64,000 bases of DNA from Salinibacterium sp. UTAS2018 (lineage in GTDB: Bacteria > Actinomycetota > Actinomycetes > Actinomycetales > Microbacteriaceae), in the NCBI RefSeq assembly GCF_004118935.1, contig NZ_CP035375.1, positions 1,612,001-1,676,000 of the forward strand, in the 5' to 3' direction. Of this stretch, positions 16,775 to 27,564 are shown one piece after another (positions within the stretch are counted from its first letter, which is position 1; each line of letters opens with the position of its first letter). The notes under the pieces are model-generated. The model was not told the origin of the DNA. It worked only from the letters and a program-made list of their open reading frames with translations, and searched no databases. Position numbers and translations under genes: made by a program.

Positions 16775-16992
16775 TACTGAGCCTTCACTAATACGCCAAC
16801 GAGGCCGGTCAGCACCATAAACAATCCGGCGCCAGCCACGAGAACCCAGAGCGCGATGCGCATGGGCGTAATCGTCGACTTCTTCGGCGTCTCGGCAGCA
16901 GCAGCAGCAGCAGCAGCAGCGGCATCCGGAGTCGCAGCGCCGCCTGCAGTCGCAGCGCCATCAGAAGTGTTCTCGGGCATGGGGTCGGCCAT
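16774..16992 (-). CDS. small membrane protein with poly-alanine linker, 72 residues
   Basis: The N-terminal half is soluble and low in complexity, with a run of ten alanines coded by a GCA/GCT-type trinucleotide repeat (about 16893-16922). After a basic KKSTITPMR segment comes one helix (about residues 47-68) and a short end. It starts ATG 11 bases after lysS and overlaps the next small gene. The repeat could vary in length between strains. Function unknown. Confidence 0.65.
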   Translation of the reverse strand: MADPMPENTSDGAATAGGAATPDAAAAAAAAAAETPKKSTITPMRIALWVLVAGAGLFMVLTGLVGVLVKAQ

Positions 16993-17003
16993 CGTCGAGC
17001 TAC

Positions 17004-18503
<1,500 letters not shown>

Positions 18504-18561
18504 GCCCTCAATCGTAGCCGGGATAGCCGCGCACTGCCGCGCCTCAAACTGCAGACGAAAA

Positions 18562-19425
18562 CTAGCCGACGTAGAGGGTCGCGTTGTCGATCAAACGGGT
18601 CTCCCCCACGCGTGCGGCGACGAGCGCGACAGCTGGTCCACGGTAACCATCGGGCACCGGCATGAAGGTGTCGGTATCGACGACGGTGAAATAGTCGAGC
18701 TCGACGCCTGACGCTCCCATGAGCGCGCCCTGGGCTGCGGCGATCACGGCATCGAGGCCGCTGTCGGCGGCCGAGGTCGCCGCGTTGAGAGCGGTCGACA
18801 GGATGGAGGCGGCTTCGCGCTGGTGGTCATCCAAGAACTGGTTGCGGCTCGAGAGGGCGAGACCGTCTTCTTCGCGCACGGTTTCGATGATCTCAAGCTG
18901 CACCGGGATGTTGAGGTCGGTAATCATGCGGCGAACGAGAAAAAGTTGCTGGCCATCTTTCTGGCCGAAGGTGACGAACTGCGGGCTCGTGATCGCGAGT
19001 AGCTTGGCGACGACGGTGAGCACACCGTCGAAGTGACCGGGGCGCGTTTTGCCTTCGAACATCGTGCCGATCTGGCCGGCGGAAATTGTGGTCGAGGTCG
19101 GCCCCTTCGGATACATCTCCTCCACACTCGGAGCGAAAACGTAGGGAACACCCATCGCGCCCAGCATGTCGAGATCCTCGTCCATGGTGCGCGGATACTT
19201 GTCGAGATCTTCGCTGGCCCCGAACTGCGTGGGGTTGACGAAGATCGAGACGATGCGCACATCGGCGAGTTCGGCAGCACGCTCGACGTGAGCGAGGTGA
19301 CCCTGGTGAAGCGCGCCCAGCGTGGGCGTCAAAGCAATAGTGCGGCCAGCGGCGCGCTCGTGCGCGACCACATCGCGCATACCCGCGACGGTCTCAATAA
19401 CTTGCGGGCGGGGGTGTGAACTCAC
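18562..19425 (-). CDS. panC: pantothenate synthetase
   Basis: A 287-residue enzyme joining pantoate and beta-alanine with ATP. The signature LTPTLGALHQGHLAHVERA holds the HxGH nucleotide-binding motif, and VFAPSVEEMYP and FGQKDGQQLFLVRRM are also characteristic. The first motif normally reads PTMGxLHxGH, so Thr-Leu replaces Thr-Met, a mild change. Its GTG start overlaps the stop of the DUF2520 gene (GTGA). The beta-alanine source, panD, is not next to it here. Confidence 0.93.
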   Translation of the reverse strand: MSSHPRPQVIETVAGMRDVVAHERAAGRTIALTPTLGALHQGHLAHVERAAELADVRIVSIFVNPTQFGASEDLDKYPRTMDEDLDMLGAMGVPYVFAPSVEEMYPKGPTSTTISAGQIGTMFEGKTRPGHFDGVLTVVAKLLAITSPQFVTFGQKDGQQLFLVRRMITDLNIPVQLEIIETVREEDGLALSSRNQFLDDHQREAASILSTALNAATSAADSGLDAVIAAAQGALMGASGVELDYFTVVDTDTFMPVPDGYRGPAVALVAARVGETRLIDNATLYVG

Positions 19426-20171
19426 GAGGGGTCCTCCTGTGAATGGGGCCTCGGCTCGGGGTCGAGCAAGGAAACATCGATGCTAGTCGCTGTGGCACGC
19501 GCGAGCGCACTCTCGACCGAGGAGCGCAACAGGGGTCCTAAAACACGCGCGGGGGCATCCACCCCGACGCTGCCAAGCAAATCTAAAGATTGACGGACGA
19601 TCGCGGCCGAAAAACTAGTGGCGGTACTGACCGCTTCGGCCCACGCAGCACGCTCGTCTTCGGAGATCACGATCGGCTCGGCGCCCATCTCCACGACGAG
19701 AGCTTGCGCAATCGGCAATACCGGAGTGGGCGCGCTGACGGCGCAATAGGTTTCGTGCAGGCGCGTGAGGTCAAGGCTTGTTCCCGTGAACACCATGGCC
19801 GGGTGCACGGCGAGCGGAATCGCGCCAACAGCAAGTGCCGGCGCCAAGGCCTGATAGCCGAGCCCCGGCGCGGTGTGCAGCACGAGTTGCCCCGGTTGCC
19901 ACACTCCAGCATCGGCGAGACCCTTCGCGAACGACTCAATCTCGCTCTCCGGAATCGCCAGAATCACGAGCTCGCTGCGTTCAACCAGAGTCGGGATGTC
20001 GAGAACGGGAACGTCGGGAAGGATCGCGCTTGCGCGCTCAAGGTTGCGCTCTGACGTCGCCGCAATTCCCACGATTGCATGGCCTGCGCCTGCGAGGGCT
20101 GCGCCAAGAATCGGGCCGACCTTTCCCGCACCAATGATGCCGATTCCGAGCCGCCCAGCTGCCTGCGCCAT
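19422..20171 (-). CDS. Rossmann-like and DUF2520 domain protein
   Basis: A 249-residue protein. The N-terminus has a nucleotide-binding GIIGAGKVGPILG motif, and the C-terminal half matches the DUF2520 layout (HPAMVFTGT, then a helical domain). In mycobacteria the equivalent gene (Rv3603c) also lies just before panC, so a role linked to pantothenate is plausible but unproven. It overlaps the PH-domain gene (TAATG) and panC. Confidence 0.85.
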   Translation of the reverse strand: MAQAAGRLGIGIIGAGKVGPILGAALAGAGHAIVGIAATSERNLERASAILPDVPVLDIPTLVERSELVILAIPESEIESFAKGLADAGVWQPGQLVLHTAPGLGYQALAPALAVGAIPLAVHPAMVFTGTSLDLTRLHETYCAVSAPTPVLPIAQALVVEMGAEPIVISEDERAAWAEAVSTATSFSAAIVRQSLDLLGSVGVDAPARVLGPLLRSSVESALARATATSIDVSLLDPEPRPHSQEDPS

Positions 20172-21859
20172 TACGCGTCGTCCTCAGGGGGTATTGGTGC
20201 CGAGGACTCGGTGTTCACACCTGCACTGCGCCAGCGGTGACTCGTGTCGACGCCTGCGGCGTGCACGGCCGCGTGCTCAACCTCATCGAAGAAGCGCACA
20301 ACATCGTTGCGGTCGAGCGCACCGATGGTGGCCGAAATTGGCCCTGCAACAGTGTGAATTCGCAGCTCAGCAAGACCCATGCGGCGCAGCAGCGGACCCT
20401 CGTTCATGCTGACGCTCTGCATGCGGGCTTGAGGCACAAGCACGAGGGAACGCCAGATGGCTCCCTTGCGCAGCGCGACGGCATCCGAAATCAGCACGAA
20501 ACCATTGCGGCGCCAGGAGAACCAGCGCAGCCAGGCCGCCCGCTTGGGCGAGGTGACGTAGTCGTCATCGTGGGCTCCAGCGGCTAGACCGCACTCGAGC
20601 AGTTCCCGCGACTTGGCGTCAGCGAGGCTCGGCAGAATGAGTTGCAGCACGCGGTGCACATCGGCCATATCTCCGACCGGGAGCAGCGTTGTCTTGGCGG
20701 TTGCGCCGCTTGAGCTTGTTGCTTGCGAGGCCGTGTTGATCTTGATTTCCCACCAGCCGGCAGCGCGCCATAACAGCGGCTGCGATACCTCAACCGCGTG
20801 AATGCGGCCGGGCGGGAGCGTCTCATTGGTCGTCGACAACAGGCCATAACCGACACGGATGCCGTCATCCGTTGCCGCGATCGAGTACCGAAGCGAGCGC
20901 GTCAGTCTGGATGCCAAATAACCGCCGAGACCGAGAAAGCCCGGGAGGAGCGCAAAGATCCAGCCGTAGTCGCCAGTAACGATGATCGTCGTGATGATGC
21001 CGATGCCCACCAGAATCGCGATGATGGTCGCTTCGCTGAGCACGAGAGAACCGATGAGCCGCGGGATGCTGATGCGCACGATCGACTCTGGCGGCGCGGC
21101 ATGGGGGTCGAGCTCTGGGGCCAAGAATTCGTTGACGCGCGACTCCACCACACCCGTGACACCGGTCGGGGCTTGTGCGGCTGCATCGGCCGCTGCTTCA
21201 GCCGCGCGAGTGCCCGAGGCGAGCTGCAAGATCGCGACTCGTAAATCGTCGGCGCCAGCGGAGCCGAGATAGGCCAGCTCAACGTTGGCGTCTTGACCTG
21301 CCACATTCACTTCGAGCTTGGCGGCCCCAAACAGGCGTGCCAAGAATGGCCGCGAAATATTGATGCCCTGGATGCGATCAAGTCGTCCACGACGGTTGGT
21401 GCGGAACAGGATGCCGCTGCGCACCTCAACAAGCTCGTCCGTGATGCGGAAGGTGTGCATCCGCCACGACAGATAAAAACCACCGACGCTCAGAATCAGG
21501 ATGACGAGCACGGCGAGAATCGCCAAAATGATCAGGCTTGACTCGGCAAAACGCTCCAAGAAACGCAGTTCTCGGCTGCCGCCGCCAAAAATGGTGTCGA
21601 GAAAGACGTCGCGGGCGTTGACGATGATGACACCGATGATTGCCACGAACGCGATGCCGCCGCGCAAGAACGGCGTTGCCGGGTGCAGTCGATGCCACTC
21701 ACCAAGGCGACGAGCGCTCTCGGGCACCGTGAGCGCCACGGCGGGAGCAGCAGGCTCGGCAGTGTTCAGGTTCGCAGGTTCAGTTGCGTTCACGGACTCC
21801 AGCGGTTCTCGAGGCTCCTGCGGCTCGGCGGGCTCGGCGGGCTCGCGCGGGTCGCTCAC
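20171..21859 (-). CDS. membrane protein with bacterial PH domains (YdbT-like)
   Basis: A 562-residue protein. After a Glu/Pro-rich cytoplasmic N-terminus there are helix pairs followed by bPH2 domains: one after TDELVEVRSGILFRTNRRGRLDRIQGINI, a second after YSIAATDDGIRVGYGLL, a third near the C-terminus (LISDAVALRKGAIWRSLVLVPQARMQSV). It works with the next, smaller PH protein in a YdbS/YdbT-type pair. Function of the family is unclear; membrane stress or envelope roles have been suggested. Overlaps its neighbours on both sides. Confidence 0.85.
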   Translation of the reverse strand: MSDPREPAEPAEPQEPREPLESVNATEPANLNTAEPAAPAVALTVPESARRLGEWHRLHPATPFLRGGIAFVAIIGVIIVNARDVFLDTIFGGGSRELRFLERFAESSLIILAILAVLVILILSVGGFYLSWRMHTFRITDELVEVRSGILFRTNRRGRLDRIQGINISRPFLARLFGAAKLEVNVAGQDANVELAYLGSAGADDLRVAILQLASGTRAAEAAADAAAQAPTGVTGVVESRVNEFLAPELDPHAAPPESIVRISIPRLIGSLVLSEATIIAILVGIGIITTIIVTGDYGWIFALLPGFLGLGGYLASRLTRSLRYSIAATDDGIRVGYGLLSTTNETLPPGRIHAVEVSQPLLWRAAGWWEIKINTASQATSSSGATAKTTLLPVGDMADVHRVLQLILPSLADAKSRELLECGLAAGAHDDDYVTSPKRAAWLRWFSWRRNGFVLISDAVALRKGAIWRSLVLVPQARMQSVSMNEGPLLRRMGLAELRIHTVAGPISATIGALDRNDVVRFFDEVEHAAVHAAGVDTSHRWRSAGVNTESSAPIPPEDDA

Positions 21860-22341
21860 AGTCCGGCCCTGCGGCTCTCGGCCAGGGCGACGAGCGTGTC
21901 TCTCAACTCCTCAGCATCCTGCTCAGGAAGGCCAGGAATCACCACACCGGTGGATGCCGCGGCCGTCACAAACTTGAGTTCACTGAGGCCAACGGCGCGA
22001 TCGAGGGGTCCGCGGTTGATGTCGACGAGCTGCATGCGGCCATAGGGCACAGCAACCACGCGGCGGAACATCAGTCCGCGACGAAAGACCAAGTCATCCT
22101 CGCGCAGCATGTAGCCGATCGCCCGCACTCGCCGCGGGGTGAGCGCGATGTTGATGACGAAGATGATGCCGAGCGAAATCGGAATTACGGCAAGCCACTG
22201 GATGCCGGTGATGAAGGTCGGGATTGACGTTCCCACCGTGAGGATAATGCCCGTAATGAGCAGCCCGACCGCTTCTACGATGGTGTACTTGCGGGAGACG
22301 CCGCGCCACTCGGCGTCGGGGAGATCAAGTCGCTCGGTCAC
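21856..22341 (-). CDS. small membrane protein with one bacterial PH domain (YdbS-like)
   Basis: A 161-residue protein with two helices (about residues 23-67) and then one bPH2 domain: RAIGYMLREDDLVFRRGLMFRRVVAVPYGRMQLVDINRGPLDR. It is the typical partner of the larger PH protein, and the two genes overlap (GTGA at 21856-21859). Both lie in the folate-panC operon, as they do in related actinobacteria. Confidence 0.87.
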   Translation of the reverse strand: MTERLDLPDAEWRGVSRKYTIVEAVGLLITGIILTVGTSIPTFITGIQWLAVIPISLGIIFVINIALTPRRVRAIGYMLREDDLVFRRGLMFRRVVAVPYGRMQLVDINRGPLDRAVGLSELKFVTAAASTGVVIPGLPEQDAEELRDTLVALAESRRAGL

Positions 22342-22826
22342 GCTGCTCCTTGGGGGTCCATCGGGTTCTGCGACGACGGGTCGTCATCATCAGGCGGGAT
22401 GGTGCACAAATATTCAGCGACCAATCCTGCGATCAGCAACACTATCGCGCCAGCCGAAACGACGAAGCTCGTGCCGATAGCGCCGGTTTCGGGAGAAACG
22501 GTGCGACTCAGCAGGTAGACCGCGATGCCGAGGGCGGTTCCGCCAAGGAGAGCCCCGGCGAAGCTCGATGCTTTCGCGAGCACGACAACGCGCAGCGCGA
22601 AGAAGGGATTCACGCGTTCTTTGCGCAGCCCGCGTGATGAGCGGTAGATGGGCACTGCCAGCACGACCACGATCACGGCGATCAAGAAGAGCGAGACCGC
22701 CAAGGCGACCGAGGGGGTCACAATCGGGTTTCCGGATGCCGTCAACAACACTTCGAGCAACCAGCCGACGGCTGCTCCCGCCGCGGCAATGGTGACCAAG
22801 TGCACGGCCGACGTGCGGGCTACCAC
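22338..22826 (-). CDS. DUF3180 membrane protein
   Basis: A 162-residue protein with four predicted helices and a basic cytoplasmic loop (YRSSRGLRKERVNPFFALRVVVLAKASS), as in DUF3180 proteins. The mycobacterial gene Rv3605c has the same place directly after folK. Function unknown. The GTG start overlaps folK by 7 bases. Confidence 0.85.
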   Translation of the reverse strand: MVARTSAVHLVTIAAAGAAVGWLLEVLLTASGNPIVTPSVALAVSLFLIAVIVVVLAVPIYRSSRGLRKERVNPFFALRVVVLAKASSFAGALLGGTALGIAVYLLSRTVSPETGAIGTSFVVSAGAIVLLIAGLVAEYLCTIPPDDDDPSSQNPMDPQGAA

Positions 22827-23350
22827 AGGGGTTCCGCCTCACACTCGGTAGCGTCGTTCTCGATGCCCGCAAGGGCGTCAGCCGCGCTTCCGATTCCGGC
22901 GAGGTGCGCGTGGGGGTCGAGCTGCAGCAGCGGCACGAGCACGAACGATCGTTCGGCGGCCCGAGGATGCGGGATCGTCAGAAGTTCGTCATCCACTTGC
23001 AGGTGCGCGAAAGAAATGATGTCGATGTCGAGCGTGCGATCGCCCCAGCGTTCGTCGCGCACGCGACCATGCTCAGCCTCGACGCGCTGCAGCTCAGCGA
23101 GGAGAGCGTGGGGCTCCAGCGAACTGCGCGCTAACACGACCGCGTTGAGATACGCGGGAGCAGAGTGGTCGATGCCGGAGAGTTTCAGGGCCGGAGTCTG
23201 CACAATGCTGGAGGCGGCATCCACGGTCACACCGTCGATGCGGTTGATGGCGTGCACGGCGTCGCGCAGGGTGGATTCGCGGTCGCCGAGATTGCTGCCG
23301 ATGGCAAGCATCACCGGCAACTCGACGTGCAGTCGTTGCTGTCGCATCAC
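22820..23350 (-). CDS. folK: 2-amino-4-hydroxy-6-hydroxymethyldihydropteridine diphosphokinase
   Basis: A 176-residue HPPK. Recognised by LAIGSNLGDRESTLRDAV near the N-terminus and the signature RDERWGDRTLDIDIISF, with HPRAAERSFVLVPLLQLDP after it. It transfers pyrophosphate to the pterin before the folP step. Overlaps folB and the DUF3180 gene. Confidence 0.94.
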   Translation of the reverse strand: MMRQQRLHVELPVMLAIGSNLGDRESTLRDAVHAINRIDGVTVDAASSIVQTPALKLSGIDHSAPAYLNAVVLARSSLEPHALLAELQRVEAEHGRVRDERWGDRTLDIDIISFAHLQVDDELLTIPHPRAAERSFVLVPLLQLDPHAHLAGIGSAADALAGIENDATECEAEPLW

Positions 23351-23766
23351 GGCAGCGGCTGCGGTTCTGCACTGAAGCCAGCAGTCTGGGCACGGGCTGC
23401 ACGCTGACGAGTGATGGTGACCGAGACATCGGTGAACGGCACAGTGATGGGTGCTTCTGGTTTGTGGAGCGTGATCTTGGTGCTCACGGCGGCCTCGTGT
23501 GCAAGCACCACAGTGGCGATGCGTTCGGCAACCGTCTCGATGAGATCAACCGGGTTGCTCTCGACGGCGGCGACGATCTCTTCGGCCAAGACGCCGTAGT
23601 GGATGGTGCGGTCAAGGTCGTCGGTGCGGGCAGCGGCCGCGAAGTCGAGATACACGGTCGCGTCGATCACGAAGACTTGACCATCGCGACGCTCGTGGTC
23701 GAAGACGCCATGAAAGGCGGTGGCGCGCAAGCCAGTGAGGGTGATTTCGTCCAGTGCGGGATTCAT
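23347..23766 (-). CDS. folB: dihydroneopterin aldolase
   Basis: A 139-residue enzyme with the FolB pattern: LTGLRATAFHGVFDHERRDGQ, then YGVLAEEI and DLIETVAERIA. It cleaves dihydroneopterin to hydroxymethyl-dihydropterin. The frame is open further upstream, but the ATG at 23766 overlapping the folP stop (ATGA) is the proper start. The C-terminus is extended by ~20 residues rich in Ala, Gln and Pro. Confidence 0.93.
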   Translation of the reverse strand: MNPALDEITLTGLRATAFHGVFDHERRDGQVFVIDATVYLDFAAAARTDDLDRTIHYGVLAEEIVAAVESNPVDLIETVAERIATVVLAHEAAVSTKITLHKPEAPITVPFTDVSVTITRQRAARAQTAGFSAEPQPLP

Positions 23767-24596
23767 CGTTTCTTGCCCTTCTGCATAGCTCGATACACGG
23801 AAAGTGCAATGTGCGTTGACGGAACATCGTGCACCCGAACGGCCCACACGCCCGCCTCGGCGGCGACATTGCTGATCACTGCGGTAGCCAGGTCGCGCTC
23901 GGCTGGCGGCGCATCGGCCGGAAGCATTTTTGCGAGAAAGCGTTTGCGTGACGCCCCGATGAGCACCGGATGCCCGAGCGACGCAATCTCGTCGATGCGC
24001 GCCAACAGCGCCCAGTTGTGGCGGGCGTCTTTGGCAAAGCCCAAGCCCGGATCGAGCACAACGCGGTTGGGCTTCACACCCCACACCATCATTTCTGCCA
24101 AACGCGCCTTCAGCTCGCTGCGCACGTCGTCAACCACATCGTCGTAGTGCGCGAGTTGCCCCATCGTGGTGCTGTGCCCACGCCAGTGCATCGCAATATA
24201 AAGCAGATCTGTTTCGGCAACCGTGCGGTACATCTCGGGGTCAGCAAGCCCTCCAGAGACATCATTGATGATGGATGCTCCCGCATTCGCCGCGGCCAGT
24301 GCCGTCTCGGCATTCATGGTGTCGATGCTCACGGTCACGCCTTCAGCCGTGAGCGCCTTGATCACCGGGATTACCCGCTGCTGCTCCGCCGCGGCAGAGA
24401 CTCGTTCGGCACCGGGGCGAGTCGATTCGCCACCGACATCGACGACATCCGCGCCCTGGTTGCGCAGTTCGATGCCTCGCGCAATGGCGGCGTCCACATG
24501 TTCGAACTGGCCTCCGTCGCTAAAAGAATCAGGCGTGACATTGAGGATGCCCATGATTTGGGGAACCGCCACGCGAGGGTTTCTACGCATCGCCAC
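23763..24596 (-). CDS. folP: dihydropteroate synthase
   Basis: A 277-residue DHPS. Signatures are MGILNVTPDSFSDGGQF near the N-terminus, GADVVDVGGESTRPGAE, and SIDTMNAETALAA. It joins the pterin with p-aminobenzoate and is the target class of sulfonamides. Its start overlaps the end of folE by 14 bases. Confidence 0.95.
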   Translation of the reverse strand: MAMRRNPRVAVPQIMGILNVTPDSFSDGGQFEHVDAAIARGIELRNQGADVVDVGGESTRPGAERVSAAAEQQRVIPVIKALTAEGVTVSIDTMNAETALAAANAGASIINDVSGGLADPEMYRTVAETDLLYIAMHWRGHSTTMGQLAHYDDVVDDVRSELKARLAEMMVWGVKPNRVVLDPGLGFAKDARHNWALLARIDEIASLGHPVLIGASRKRFLAKMLPADAPPAERDLATAVISNVAAEAGVWAVRVHDVPSTHIALSVYRAMQKGKKR

Positions 24597-25167
24597 CTCG
24601 GCCGATGAGCGCCATCACTTCAGCGCGTTCCACTGGATCGCTAAGAACCCCACGAGACGCCAAGGTCACCGTGGAGCTGGCGGTCTGGCGGGGGCCGCGA
24701 GCCGAAACGCAGCCGTGAACAGCATCAACAACAACGAGCACTCCACGCGGCGACAGCCCCGTGTTGATCGCGTCGGTGATCTCTTCGGTCAGTCGCTCCT
24801 GCAGTTGCGCGCGCGCGGCAATCGTCTCGACGACCCGCGCAATATTGCCCAGGCCGATGATGCGTTCGTCTGGAACGTAGGCAACATGGGCGACGCCCAA
24901 GAACGGCAACAGGTGATGCTCACACATGGACCGAAATTCGATGTCACGCACGAGAACCAGCTCGCCCGTCTGATCCGCCTTAGCGGTGAACTCGATGCTG
25001 TCGGAGAGGTGCACGAGAGGGTCGATCGTGTTGCCTGCGAAGAACTCGGAGTACGCCTCGGCGACCCGACGCGGGGTGGCGGTGAGGCCTGCCCGCTTCG
25101 GGTCTTCGCCGACGGCATCAAGAATCTCGGCTACCGCAGCTTCAATGCGTGCGAGGTCGATCGACAT
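24583..25167 (-). CDS. folE: GTP cyclohydrolase I
   Basis: A 194-residue enzyme, the first of the folate pathway. Zinc and active-site motifs are present: EFRSMCEHHLLPFLGVAHVAY and the later C of HGCVSARGP. The final residues LMGLIGRG-like end is typical. Starts 6 bases after the ftsH stop. Confidence 0.95.
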   Translation of the reverse strand: MSIDLARIEAAVAEILDAVGEDPKRAGLTATPRRVAEAYSEFFAGNTIDPLVHLSDSIEFTAKADQTGELVLVRDIEFRSMCEHHLLPFLGVAHVAYVPDERIIGLGNIARVVETIAARAQLQERLTEEITDAINTGLSPRGVLVVVDAVHGCVSARGPRQTASSTVTLASRGVLSDPVERAEVMALIGRGGDA

Positions 25168-25173
25168 GGTGCC

Positions 25174-27174
25174 CTAGGCCGTTGCTACCCCGGGCGACTT
25201 GCGTGGCCGTGGGGTGCGTGCCGGCTTCGAAGGGGTGCTTTCGTCGCTGTCGCTTGCGTCAGCCTTCGGCACCTTCTTCTTGGGAACCTTGATGGGAGGC
25301 AACTGCGACACCGGGCGCGCGTCGCTCGAGAGCCACTGGGGACGCTCGGGAAGCTTGGCGATTCCCTTGAAGATCTTGTCGAGCTCCACGTGGTCGAGAG
25401 TCTCTTTCTCCATCAACTCGAGGGCGATCTTGTCGAGCACCTTGCGGTTCTCGTTGAGCATCTGCCATGCCTCGTCGTGAGCCTTATCGATCAGCAGTCG
25501 AACTTCTTCGTCAATGATCTTGGCGAGCTCGTCGGAGTATTCGCGGCTCGAGCTCATGTCGCGACCCATGAAGGGTTCGCTCGAGGCGCTGCCCAACTTC
25601 ACGGAACCGACTCGGGCACTCATGCCGTATTCGGTGACCATGCGGCGCGCAATCGAGGTGGCCTTTTCGATGTCGTTGGATGCCCCGGTCGTCGGGTCGT
25701 GGAACACGATTTCTTCCGCAACCCGGCCACCCATCGCGTAGGCGAGCTGATCGAGCAGCTCGTTGCGCGACACGGAGTACTTGTCTTCGAGCGGCATCAC
25801 CATCGTGTAGCCGAGGGCACGTCCGCGAGGAAGAATGGTGATCTTCGTGACGGGGTCGCTGTTGCGCATGGAGGCAGCAGCCACCGCGTGACCACCCTCG
25901 TGGTACGCCGTGACCAGCTTCTCTTTGTCGTTCATGAGGCGCGAACGGCGCTGCGGGCCGGCCATGACACGGTCAACCGCCTCGTCGAGGGCACGGTTGT
26001 CGATGAGCTGCGCGTTGGAGCGCGCGGTCAGCAACGCTGCTTCGTTGAGCACGTTCGCCAGGTCAGCACCGGTGAAGCCGGGTGTCTTGCGAGCGAGCAC
26101 TTCGAGGTCAACGCCCTCGGCCATGGGCTTGCCCTTGGCGTGCACTTCGAGAATCTGCTTGCGACCGATCTTGTCGGGAGCATCCACACCAATTTGACGG
26201 TCGAAACGACCAGGGCGCAGAAGCGCGGGGTCGAGAACGTCAGGGCGGTTCGTTGCGGCGATGAGGATTACGTTGGCGTTCACGTCGAAGCCATCCATCT
26301 CGACCAGCAACTGGTTGAGAGTCTGCTCGCGCTCATCGTTACCGCCACCGATTCCGGCACCACGGTGACGACCAACAGCATCGATCTCGTCGATGAAGAT
26401 GATTGCGGGAGCATTCTGCTTGGCCTGCTCGAAGAGGTCGCGAACACGGCTTGCACCGACACCCACGAACATTTCAACGAAGTCTGAACCAGAGATTGTG
26501 TAGAACGGCACTCCAGCTTCACCCGCGGTGGCCTTGGCCAGCAGGGTCTTACCGGTTCCGGGAGGGCCGTACAGCAGTACGCCCTTCGGGATGCGGGCGC
26601 CAACAGCCAAGAACTTGGCCGGTTCTTTCAGGAAGTCTTTGATTTCTTCGAGCTCTTCGATGGCCTCGTCAGCACCAGCGACATCCGCAAAAGTGGCCTG
26701 CGGGGTGTCTTTACCCACGAGCTTGGCCTTCGACTTGCCGAACTGCATAACCTTGCCACCGCCACCCTGCATGCGGCTGAAGATGAAGAAGAAGATGATG
26801 CCGATGATGAGGAACGGCAGCATGATCGAGAGGAAGGAAACGAAGAAGTTCTCCTGCGGAACCTGGTCGTTGAACTCCTTGACGTCGGCGCCGTTGACAG
26901 CAGAAACGATCTCGGTGCCACGCGGTGCTACGTAGTAGAACTGCACCTTCGTGCCGTTGTCGCCGTCGGCTTTGGAGAGCTCGAGGTCAACACGCTGCTC
27001 ACCGTCAATGATGGTGGCTGATGACACCGTCGATCCCTGAAGAAGGTCGAGGCCCTCTTGAGTGGTGATCTCTTTGTAGCCCTCGCCGAGGAGAAGGCTC
27101 GCGGCGATCGAGACGGCGGCGATACCGATGATGATGTACGGAACGGGGCCGCGGAAAATGCGCTTAAAATCCAT
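25174..27174 (-). CDS. ftsH: ATP-dependent zinc metalloprotease FtsH
   Basis: A 666-residue membrane protease. Two helices flank an external domain (about residues 11-30 and 112-132); then an AAA+ domain with Walker [11 protein letters not shown], Walker [11 protein letters not shown] and [24 protein letters not shown]; then the zinc site HEGGH and a basic Lys/Pro/Arg-rich tail. It degrades membrane and regulatory proteins. First gene of the fol operon. Its 5' side faces the peptide cassette. Confidence 0.96.
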   Translation of the reverse strand: MDFKRIFRGPVPYIIIGIAAVSIAASLLLGEGYKEITTQEGLDLLQGSTVSSATIIDGEQRVDLELSKADGDNGTKVQFYYVAPRGTEIVSAVNGADVKEFNDQVPQENFFVSFLSIMLPFLIIGIIFFFIFSRMQGGGGKVMQFGKSKAKLVGKDTPQATFADVAGADEAIEELEEIKDFLKEPAKFLAVGARIPKGVLLYGPPGTGKTLLAKATAGEAGVPFYTISGSDFVEMFVGVGASRVRDLFEQAKQNAPAIIFIDEIDAVGRHRGAGIGGGNDEREQTLNQLLVEMDGFDVNANVILIAATNRPDVLDPALLRPGRFDRQIGVDAPDKIGRKQILEVHAKGKPMAEGVDLEVLARKTPGFTGADLANVLNEAALLTARSNAQLIDNRALDEAVDRVMAGPQRRSRLMNDKEKLVTAYHEGGHAVAAASMRNSDPVTKITILPRGRALGYTMVMPLEDKYSVSRNELLDQLAYAMGGRVAEEIVFHDPTTGASNDIEKATSIARRMVTEYGMSARVGSVKLGSASSEPFMGRDMSSSREYSDELAKIIDEEVRLLIDKAHDEAWQMLNENRKVLDKIALELMEKETLDHVELDKIFKGIAKLPERPQWLSSDARPVSQLPPIKVPKKKVPKADASDSDESTPSKPARTPRPRKSPGVATA

Positions 27175-27477
27175 GATGTTCCGGGTCGGGTGACCCAGTG
27201 CCTCTCTCTGAAGAAACGTGCTGCAAGGTTACCGGTATCGCGCTGCAAGCGGACTGCGTGTTTTCCCTCGGCGTAATGCCTGCTGGGCTCCGCTGTGGTT
27301 GTCGCGGTTGCGGCGACCACAGTGATCGCACAGACGCACCCTCGCGAACCAAAACAAAGCCGTTCCCGCGAAGCATCTGAATTGTGGAAAACTCAAAACA
27401 CTTCGCGCTCGGTTGTCTACTTTAAATTCAGGCCAGCAAACCGCTGTCCAATTCGGATAAACGACAAGGAGCCTGAA
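27175..27477. other. intergenic region between ftsH and the peptide cassette
   Basis: This 303-base gap separates two divergent transcription units. It holds a bulged hairpin at about 27293-27322 (CTGTG..GTCGC with GCGAC..CACAG). From about 27380 it becomes AT-rich, with runs such as TACTTTAAATT at 27418-27428 that could belong to promoters in either direction. No -35/-10 pair with good spacing can be fixed. No convincing gene is seen. Confidence 0.5.
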
Positions 27478-27555
27478 ATGGAACTCAAGGTTGAAGAACC
27501 CCAAGAAGAAAAGATCGACTTCGCTGTTCTCTACGGTGGCAAAGTAGCCCTTTAA
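27478..27555 (+). CDS. 25-residue peptide, candidate precursor of a processed peptide
   Basis: ATG at 27478 to TAA at 27553-27555, with the strong ribosome site AAGGAG about 7 bases upstream. The N-terminal part (MELKVEEPQEEKID) has six acidic residues in 14; the C-terminal part (FAVLYGGKVAL) is hydrophobic with a Tyr-Gly-Gly and no acidic residue. This leader-plus-core look, the small size, and its first place in an operon with a transporter and peptidase suggest a RiPP precursor or pheromone. No known precursor family is recognised. Any core boundary (for instance after the Gly-Gly at residues 20-21) is speculation. Confidence 0.65.
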   Translation: MELKVEEPQEEKIDFAVLYGGKVAL

Positions 27556-27564
27556 AGTGATCCT

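Noticed and set aside
27276..27380. Short Cys-rich frame (with CGCRGCGDH) upstream of the peptide gene
   Set aside because: No ribosome site, and the Cys codons come from the repeated arms of a hairpin; more likely chance.
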